Source: Oehlia diaphana
Taxonomy: Eukaryota; Glomeromycota; Glomeromycetes; Glomerales; Glomeraceae
Length of the DNA: 54,625 nt
Direction: 5' to 3'
Assembly: GCA_003833135.1 (NCBI GenBank)
Contig: QZLH01000030.1
Span: 123,321-177,945 of the forward strand
Part shown: positions 46,444 through 54,625 of the stretch, piece by piece
Layout: every line of letters begins with the position of its first letter
Numbering within the stretch: position 1 is the stretch's first letter
Made by a program: the position numbers and the translations under genes
The notes under the pieces: model-generated
Told to the model about the DNA's origin: nothing
Seen by the model: the letters and a program-made list of their open reading frames with translations, nothing else
Database searches by the model: none

Positions 46444-46587
46444 AATAATATTTTTGCTGTAGAAATTGATAACAATCTGACTGTTAATAATCTGAAAGAT
46501 TCGATCAGAAATGCCCAGCAAGACTTACGTCGTCAAGTAAACTTTGATCTATACGAGATCATTTTTTTCAACTTAATGATTCCATAG
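46444..46587 (+). pseudogene. possible Crinkler-type N-terminal fragment
   Basis: The 47-codon frame NNIFAVEIDNNLTVNNLKDS followed by IRNAQQDL and FDLYEI resembles the ubiquitin-like N-terminal domain of Crinkler proteins (F-V-ID---TV--LK--I, later a DL-L/Y segment), which are numerous in arbuscular-mycorrhizal fungi. It is closed by TGA upstream and TAG downstream and has no ATG. The match is by pattern only. Confidence 0.3.
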
Positions 46588-47355
46588 TCTCTTCTGTAAA
46601 TAGTTTTACAGACATATTTATGAATCTGCAATAGTAATTTCTATAATTTTCCATCTTTCGTATCAATACTCTCGTAGAAAGACTGAAAGACCTCCTTATC
46701 TCAAGAAAACGGTGAAGAGGTCCCATTCATGTCCTCATATAGATAATTATTTATTCACACTATGTAATGCGATGTATTCAGTTGTTTCAGCAATGCTTTT
46801 TATTTCATAATTTTTATTTTGTTTTTATTTTTAACATATAGACGAACTAAGGGATGATACAGGAAATCTATTTAAACAAATTACACTCTTAACCCCAAGG
46901 AAACCTGAAGAAAACCAGGGAACTATCCGCCTTTTATTTTGAAAACTTGAGGCTTGGCCTGTTCTATATAATTAATCCGATCAAAAATAAATATAAATAA
47001 AATATCAATTCTTGTATAAAATCACGCGCAGAGAAAATCACCTGACCTGTCTGTGAGATGTAAAATCATGCATTAACGCTTTATTTTTTGTCCAAGCCTA
47101 TTATCACTATTTGGTCGCAGATTAAAACCTTTATAAAAATGCTTTCGCAGTTGAAATAGAGAGCAACGAAGCTAGTTAGTTTTTTCAAGGAGATCTACAT
47201 CTCTGTAACTATGTCATTCATTTCATTTATTTTACAAAAAAAAAAAAAATAAAAGAGTTGCAGGTTTCTTTAGTGTGCGAATAAGTTTTTATTGTTTTGT
47301 GATATAATCAATGCGAAATACTAAAAACAAATAATTTAGTTTTCGCAATATGAAT
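46588..47355. other. intergenic, no gene supported
   Basis: A/T-rich, with an A13 run near 47236. A few tens of open codons near 46660-46735 (SRRKTERPPYLKKTVKRSHS) may be debris. Confidence 0.35.
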
Positions 47356-47619
47356 TCAGCGCATCATCACCATGCAAGACAAAGTCTTTCCAACCACTGC
47401 ATTTGATGATAACACTTTATGATTATCCTTATAGAGCACGTACCAAAAATTTTGTTTTAATTCCCTCACTTGTTTTGTATGATGATGGAAGTCAATAATC
47501 ACCCGATCTTTCAATGAAATATTTGCTTTTGCAAGTTCCAACAAATGATCACCCTCGTGGATTAGCTCAGCATGGTTCATTATTGACATACTCTTCAAAT
47601 ACGGGACTAGAATCAGCAC
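47356..47619 (-). CDS. hypothetical protein fragment, 87 aa
   Basis: The frame contains NHAELIHEGDHLLELAKANI, then LKDRVIIDFHHHTKQVRELK and FWYVLYKDNHKVLSS. Composition is charged and protein-like, unlike the hydrophobic chance frames around it. No domain was recognised. On the plus strand just downstream, 47679-47795 reads YESGPLPSDFDNLDGLIRSM then VHNKKFLRMLKK, another isolated fragment. The area is probably a graveyard of decayed genes. Confidence 0.3.
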   Translation of the reverse strand: MLILVPYLKSMSIMNHAELIHEGDHLLELAKANISLKDRVIIDFHHHTKQVRELKQNFWYVLYKDNHKVLSSNAVVGKTLSCMVMMR

Positions 47620-47795
47620 TTAGTGATGCTTCTATTGGGACTATAATAGTGACAGCACAGTACCACTCAATCTGCTAACTCCTCTCATATAAATATGAAT
47701 CAGGACCTCTCCCAAGTGATTTTGACAACTTAGATGGACTCATACGTTCAATGGTTCACAATAAAAAATTTTTAAGAATGTTGAAAAAGACATAG

Positions 47796-48662
47796 GAGTT
47801 CTTGAGGTAAATAGACAGGGACTCACATGATAGGTGCTGTAAATTGTATTTATTCATCAATTATGGAGAAAATACCTGACTTAATTATGCTCTTACAAAT
47901 GAGATTAAATTATAATCAATGTTAAAAGGGAATATGAAGAAGTATATTGCAAATAAATTCAATTTCTTCATCTTTGGTTTTCAACAAAAAGCATGAGAAT
48001 ATTTGGTTATACTATTTTGCAATTCTGATGAAGCTATATATCACCACGTATTCATTACATTTGTATTACTATAATTATGAAAAAAATTGTGAAGTGATAA
48101 TAGAATTAATTGACATAATCCAGGAGGTCTTGAGGCAATTCTTGCAAGGTGGCACTTCTTCTAGTGTTCGTGTTTGTGTTCGTGTTAGGATCGAATGGAT
48201 TCTTATGGGTAGATTCTGCCAAAAAATTGCTAGATGGGCTAACGAGTTGCTCTTGGCACAATTTACGAAGAAGTGTGATATTAAGAATTGCTTTTTGAAT
48301 AAAATTGGGACTCTAAAGAGATCACTGCCCTAAATCGTATGCAACTAAACACAATTTTTCATAAGCTGATTGATCTCTTTCCATTTTAGAAGTAAGTCAT
48401 TCAAACAGAAAGTATAACAAAATTCTACAGGCGTTATTTTAGGATCAAGTATTGGATAAATTATTTGACAAAGGTTCCTTTAACATAGCCCATATATAAC
48501 CTGTATCTCATGTAGCTTTTTGGATTTACTAATTTCAAGTTCATCTGACTCTTTTTTTATCCATTGAAGAGCTTATCATTGTAGTTTTATTCTTTACCAT
48601 ATATACCTGCAAGACTTATAAAAATACTATTATACTCACTACTGTCAAAATGAGCCTGTAGT
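47796..48662. other. intergenic with one low-support frame
   Basis: The plus frame at 47947-48333 includes a GTTCGTGTTTGTGTTCGTGT simple repeat. Read on the minus strand, the same DNA gives a more protein-like NTNTNT-rich string. Neither is supported. Confidence 0.35.
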
Positions 48663-49300
48663 TCAAGAGTGCTCTTTCCCGATGATGAAGGACTCCTCAA
48701 AAGGCAAGCGATCACTGCTGCTGCTACTACTGCTTCGGAAATGACGCCAGCATCGTTCCCTATATCTATACGTACGTCTGTCCTCTCTCAATCGATTGTA
48801 TGCCCTCCTATACATATCTAAAATAAAAAAAAAATATAAATATAAATTTAATGAATCAGAAATATATACAAAGTATCGTAATTAAGATCGATCAATTACT
48901 TGTTTGTAACCAAAATTGGTCGTTCATTTCATTATAAAATGTTATATCATAATTATTGGGTGAGTGTATTTGGATCCTATTTTGTTATTTTCCATGAAAT
49001 CAGCATTTCTCTTAAGCCTTTCAGGTGACTATCATGACTTTTATTTTCTGACTCATTAGGATCTTTAATATAAAAGCAAAAAAAAGTCAATTTAAAAAAA
49101 AACAAGATTACAAGTCAATGCCCAGTATAAATTACATACATGTTGGTCTTCCTTTTTTTTGGTTCCACTTTCTTTATCTGATCCCAAATATCCATGTCTT
49201 CATTTTCCTAATTGAATATAAAATATATGTGAGATAACATGAATTTATGTTCAAGAGGTGAACCATTAGGAAACTTACCAGTGGTAGATTGAGTTGATAT
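48663..49300 (-). CDS. probable multi-exon gene, C-terminal part, Arg/Ser-rich tail
   Basis: Several exon-like pieces lie in order on the minus strand. (1) An exon ending LNLPL at 49279, followed by a canonical GTAAGT. (2) 49207-49140, ENEDMDIWDQIKKVEPKKRK, preceded by ATTAG and followed by GTATGT. (3) From 49062, DPNESENKSHDSHLKGLREM. (4) A piece ending at 48900 (YDITFYNEMNDQFWLQT), with donor GTAATT. (5) 48817-48663, MYRRAYNRLREDRRTYRYRE, then a run of seven Ser and FEESFIIGKEHS. Pieces 1-2 and 4-5 join in frame. The 2-3 and 3-4 joins are each off by one base, so an exon is missed, there are indels, or it is a pseudogene. The basic and Ser-rich tail suggests a nuclear or RNA-associated protein; the family is not recognised. 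The 5' end was not found. Confidence 0.4.
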
Positions 49301-50339
49301 AATATATATATATTTAAATTTTAAGAAACTCTTATATCTTAAAATTATATTTAATATTATATATTATATAATCATTAAATATTTATTTTATTCTTTAATA
49401 ATCAATAATAATTATATTATCATCATAGTTAAAGTATATTTGATTGGGAAGTCAAATAGATTTTTGGTAATAATCCTCTATAAATCTATATGTTCCAAAG
49501 TCATCATAATAAATGTCAAATTATGATATCAAGAGAATATTCGTGTGTTTATATTCTATACTACACAATTTCATTTATTATACCCATTTATATTTTCTAA
49601 GTTAATTTATAATTATTAATAAGTATATCCTGGTCTTCTCTAATTTCATCTGTTTTTTTTTTTTTGATAACAGTTATTATGTTTTAACCATTAAATCTAT
49701 TATTGTCATAAAATCAAATAAATATTTTGTTATTTCTCTCCAAAACATAAACTTTTACTTTGATAATTCTTTTTCCCACATTTTTCAAAATCACTCCTTA
49801 ATTTTCTCAAGATTTTTATCATAATTTTTTTTAAAAATTATTACTATAAATTATTTTATAAATAATAATAGTCAATAAAAGTTATTTTATTTCTATCTTC
49901 TTTCTCGTATCCAATATCCCGTAGCAATGTGTGACCATTCGATTTGCGTGATTTTTTTTAATTAAGATTTTTTTTTTTGTTTTGAAAAATTAAGATGATA
50001 ACTACTAGTATCCATTAATGATTAAATATATATATAGCATTTGCTTTAGTTATTTTTATTATAAATTTAATGACCAATACTAGTACTTAGTAGTAATAAC
50101 AAGTAGTATCCATTAATGCTTTTTTGCAATGCTAATTTTTTTACCATAATATATAAATTTTAATTAAGAATATTACTTAATAATAATAATTAATTTTATT
50201 CAATAAGAAGGAATCAGAATAACAGTTAGGTCATATTTGAGAAAATCTTAATTATATAATAAGCTTGACAAAAAAAGTTCTAAAATTATCATTATAATAA
50301 ATCATTATAATAAATTATTTTCTTAAAAAAAAAAATAAT
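49301..50339. other. extremely A/T-rich region
   Basis: Almost pure A/T with TA-rich stretches. No gene seen. Confidence 0.5.
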
Positions 50340-50480
50340 ATATGCTTTGATGGAAAGATCTACGTCATCCCATTGTCTTTAACAAGTATGTTGCCATTGT
50401 CTTTGAGAAAGAACCTCAAAGATGTCGCCATCTTTCTGAGTAGAACCTCAAAATGGACTCATGGCGGTCAAGTTTTAAAA
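50340..50480. repeat. short repeats and a small hairpin
   Basis: CCATTGTCTTT occurs twice and AGAACCTCAAA twice within about 110 bp. AAAGATG-TCGC-CATCTTT forms a perfect 7-bp stem. It stands out as a less A/T-rich island. Confidence 0.35.
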
Positions 50481-53400
50481 ATTTTAGTAAACTACCATTA
50501 GTAAATATATTGTAATCTATTAATATTTGTTGTCTTTGATCTATTGATCTATACCAAACACAAATTGTAAGTATCAAAATGCACTATACGGTCCATGCTA
50601 TAGGGATAATTCCTATCAGTATAATTAATAAATTAATCAGTATCGCAACAATTTCCTTTGGAAATTTCTTGATTATACTATAATTAATGCCATTAAGTCC
50701 GCCTGCTGATAATTGCTCGTATTGATTTAGATAACTTTTCATTCACAGATTTCACAGATTTCTCTTTTATACTACTTGCTGCCTTTTGAAAGATTTTTCT
50801 GTTATTTTTGATGTTTCCGAGGTATTGTAATTGGCTTATATATTTGGTCCCAAAATCTTGATTGTATGTATTATTTGTTTGAAAAAAAATTTCAGATTTT
50901 TTATGCCCAGGTCCTCAATGATTATTATAAATAAAAAATTTTCACAAGCTTTATACCAGGTGTTAATGACAAAATGATTCTTTTATATGTTCTTTTATAT
51001 ATTTTAATATATTTTAACACTATTCGTAGATTTAATGGAGTCTTTTTTTTTAAAAAAATAATATTTATCAGTATTTGTCAGCTTTTTGCAAAATCATAGC
51101 TATACTTAATACTGTTTTTTTTACTTGAATAGATTATATTAATAATACTATTAAATTCTTTTTCATATAAGTAATTGATAAAACTTTTTTTGTTGAAAGT
51201 TTTTGTATGAATGCTGTATTGTTTGAATACTTTCTGCTAAACTATGAAAAGGTATTACTGCTCAAAGGATATTATTCCATTATATCATTAATTTCTACAG
51301 ATTATTTCTTCTATGCATTTGAATACTTCAAAAATTATTTTGCAAATAATTACTCTCTTATGTCTGATGTTACTGTAATTTCCTTTGAGCGTTTGGTAAG
51401 ATGATCGCTCGATGACTTATTGACTTATTTAAAATAAAATATTTTTAATTTAAAAAATTTGTGTGAGATATATGACAAATTATTTTATTTGCAAGTTTCT
51501 TAAATTATTTTTTAATATAAAAAATATAAATCATATTATTATATTTTCAATGAAATAATATGGCAAATTGCTTTTCAGTCTACTTCTATGAAGATCGACT
51601 ATACCTATTCACCAGTTACTGTTACTATTCAACTCCTGTTAGAACAGAAATATAGAGTTGTATGTATATTTCTGATTTTAAAATAAATTATATTTGTTTT
51701 TTATTCATGTATGTTATATAAATTTGGTTTATACATAATACTTATAAATCTAACATATAAGTTATTATAATATGTTGTAAGCATTAATAATTATTCTAAA
51801 ATATAATTAAATAATAAAGTATTTTAATAATATTTATTAAATTATAAGTTATTTGTATCTAAAATTATAAAATTTGAAGTTTATATTATTAATAATTATT
51901 AATTTATATTATCTTTTATTTATATATTTAAGGTCATCATTAATTAATTTTCATTAATTTATTAAAATAGGAAAATTGTGAATAAATAAATATTAATCTT
52001 TTATTAGGTAATAGGGCTGAGACCTGTAGATGAAAAGTGGAGGTATCTACTTTTTCTGATAAGATTTATAGCTATAATTACTTTCGTCATCTTTCTTTTT
52101 AAGGATGTTTTTTGTCCTACTACAAGTGTTTGTACATTCCTACAATAGTCTTCATAAATTTGACCAATAAAGTAATACGTAAGTTTACAGTTTTTTTTAA
52201 TGTATCATTTTTTAACGTTCTTTTTATTTCTTTTTTATTATATGATATGTAAAATCAGGACGTTGCAAGTGGACAAGTCCATAATAATATTTAACTTTTT
52301 TAAATTATAAATGAATAAAAAGTGTCTATATGTTTGGCCATATGTCTATTGTGTCTTTTGCAGTAATGCAAATTTTTTATCTAATAAGATATTTTATATA
52401 AATTTTATTTATGATGTTAAAAGCAGTAAATATAATAAGCTTTACTATATATATAATATTTGCTTTTTATTGGAAAGATTTTTTTTTTAAAATAGACAAA
52501 TCAGATTACTTTATATAAGTCAAATAAATTAAAATTTTCTATGTTGTTCAAATTTCATATTATATAGAAATTTTGAATAGTCTGTGTTGTCTGTGTTGCT
52601 AAATTTTAGCTGATATACCTTTCTCCTTGACTCTACTTCTACATTTTGTCATCATTGTATGTTTTTTTACAAAATATATTATACAGTATAATAGTGTATT
52701 ATAGATAGAGAAAATTGTAACATTACAAATGAATATATTTGCAATATTTAATTGTCGTATTATTTTTAGCAGAATAACAACCTGAAGAATATAATTGTTG
52801 ATAACGGGTTGATTGTTACTATTTATTAATAATAGTAGAAATTAATAATAATTTTATTTTATAGTTTATAAATCATGTTTACAAACTTGGTAAATGTGTC
52901 AAATATTTTCATCGTGTAATTGAATTTCTCCTTTATGAGGTATGTCTTAGCTACATTTTTCTTTATAAGAGACGGTCCACGTTATTTATTTAGAACTAGT
53001 TTAATATTATAAATAATAGAGTATAAACTTATGTTGATGTATGTTAATCTAGTTAATAAAAATTTTAGATAATGTGCGTTTATTAGATAAAAGTATGATC
53101 AAAGTAGTATTTAATAATATGATATTCGTAGTTGAGAGATTAGTAATAATTAAAAATATTTTTTTTTTTTTTTTTTTAATATGGAGACTTGGAGTCTATG
53201 AATAAATAGTTGACGAAGCTCCCATTGTCTCCAGGGAAAGTATTTTTAATATGAAGTACGGGAAATTGTCTTTATTAATATTAATATTTATAGAATTTGA
53301 AAAACTTCGAAAAATTTCGAAAACTTCGTTAAATAATAAAATTATTTTTTGATCTACTGTATGATCAAATTTAAAGAATCTAGAAGTTTCTATAGATTAA

Positions 53401-53819
53401 TTATATATATTAAATTTTTTTCGATCCTATATTCAGTAGAAAAATGAAATGTTTTAATTTGTTTGTTTGTTATTTGTAACAATCATTTTTTGATCTTTTT
53501 TTTTATAATTATTTTTCATATATTCAAGATTATTCAAGATTAATTTCTTGATTAATTTGTTGTACGAATTTAACAAAGCCACCCTGAGATTTTCAGGCTT
53601 AGAATTTTTTGAATTATTTTCAATATAAAAAAAAAAAAAAAAAATATCGAATATTAACTAGAAAAAGAAATTCTTTTTCTTTTTTTTTAAAAAATAAAAT
53701 AATAGTAAAACATGTTTATGTGATGGGGTTTTGTTATTGTTTTGATTCTTTTTTTTTTCGATCAATTTTTTTTTTTAAAAAAAAATTATTTTTATATTTT
53801 TTTATTTTTTGTTATATAT
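50481..53819. other. A/T-rich region without supported genes
   Basis: The plus frame at 51207-51404 (65 codons, Phe/Tyr/Leu-rich) is the only long one and has no recognisable domain. Poly-T runs and a T-A switch at 51043-51058 occur. Confidence 0.45.
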
Positions 53820-53840
53820 TTTTTTTTTTTTAAAAAAAAT

Positions 53841-53884
<44 letters not shown>

Positions 53885-54316
53885 CAATTAATTTTTTTTT
53901 TTTCAATTTATCATTCATTTTCAAAAATTCTCACCCCAACTTTTTCAATTAATATGAAATACCGGAATGTTATCCGCATCTCCGAATTAATACTTTAAAA
54001 TAACCTTTGAATGTATCAAAAAAAAACATCATTTAAATCATTAAATCTCCACATATAGATTTCAAATATGAACATAAAAGTTTTTAAACAGGTTTTTATT
54101 ATTAAGAATGCATATAATGCGACATTTTTTTAACATTTTAAATTCCAAAAAAAAAAAAAATAGTTAGCATATAGTAATGACGCATATTCATGATTACATA
54201 TTCATTATTTATGCATAAATGCAAGGGCCTTCGGAATTATTTCGGAGAGGCCCAAATAGTGGAAGGGAATGAAAAAAAAACTCGTACATTATCTTTTTTT
54301 TTTTTTCAAACAAATC

Positions 54317-54367
<51 letters not shown>

Positions 54368-54526
54368 TACTTTTTGCGTTATATAAATATCCTTTATATA
54401 AAACCTTTCAATAAAAACTCAAATAAATTCACTTGTCACTTATATTTTCTTTAAATCAAAAAAAAAAATCAAAAAAATTTTTTTATTTTTTATTTCCTCC
54501 TCTTCTAAGTAGATTTATTCTTCTTT

Positions 54527-54594
<68 letters not shown>

Positions 54595-54625
54595 AAATAA
54601 TTTTTTTTTTTTTTTTTCCTTCGTT
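53820..54625. repeat. terminal poly-T/poly-A blocks
   Basis: Homopolymer blocks include a T run of about 45 at 53840-53884, T then A at about 54319-54363, and T then A at about 54529-54597. Frames here encode only Phe and Lys strings. It may be a true low-complexity tract or an assembly end effect. Confidence 0.7.

Noticed and set aside
53609..54454. Three frames of 61-74 codons near the end
   Set aside because: Translate to Phe/Lys strings from homopolymers.
1..54625. CRISPR arrays, bacterial operons, tRNA or rRNA genes
   Set aside because: No regularly spaced direct repeats, and no recognisable cloverleaf or rRNA core; introns and A/T style point to a eukaryote.

Overview
The window looks like nuclear DNA of a fungus close to the arbuscular-mycorrhizal Glomeromycotina (Rhizophagus type). 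Evidence: very high A+T content, long homopolymer tracts, genes split by short (about 50-120 bp) GT-AG introns, a MAT-type HMG-box gene, a Crinkler-like fragment, decayed LINE and hAT elements, and lineage-restricted small gene families. The species call is an inference from style; no search was run.

Layout. 1-20 kb: gene-poor, repeat-rich DNA with two intact members (2.9-3.4 kb and 16.4-17.0 kb, minus) and two decayed copies (0.5-0.9 kb and 1.66-1.75 kb) of an unrecognised protein family, one HMG-box gene (5.75-6.12 kb, minus) and several MITE-like or foldback elements. 19.8-28.7 kb: a two-unit tandem duplication. Each unit holds a minus-strand J-protein gene of the DnaJ-X class, a SHOCT-like leader ORF, and a divergent plus-strand gene for a small SHOCT-like protein. 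Unit 1 is dead (nonsense and frameshift mutations); in unit 2 the J-protein (four exons) and the SHOCT-like gene (two exons) splice cleanly in frame. 29.2-30.8 kb: an adenosine kinase gene, minus. 31.2-36.9 kb: repeats, a decayed LINE, hairpin elements, and a 546-base run of N that lies inside an inverted-repeat element.

37.6-43.6 kb is the metabolic core. A group II PLP-dependent decarboxylase of the glutamate/cysteine-sulfinate type (minus, seven exons, 566 aa, with an Asn/Gly-rich hexapeptide-repeat tail) is divergent from amidophosphoribosyltransferase, the first committed enzyme of de novo purine synthesis (plus, eleven exons, 515 aa, one GC-AG intron). With the nearby adenosine kinase, the window carries both a de novo and a salvage purine gene.

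43.6-54.6 kb: a hAT transposase remnant, scattered coding fragments, a Crinkler-like fragment, and a probable minus-strand multi-exon gene (48.66-49.28 kb) ending in an Arg/Ser-rich tail. The last 5 kb is almost featureless A/T DNA ending in very long poly-T/poly-A blocks. No tRNA, rRNA or CRISPR array was recognised. All splice sites were assigned by eye from donor/acceptor sequence and reading-frame continuity.
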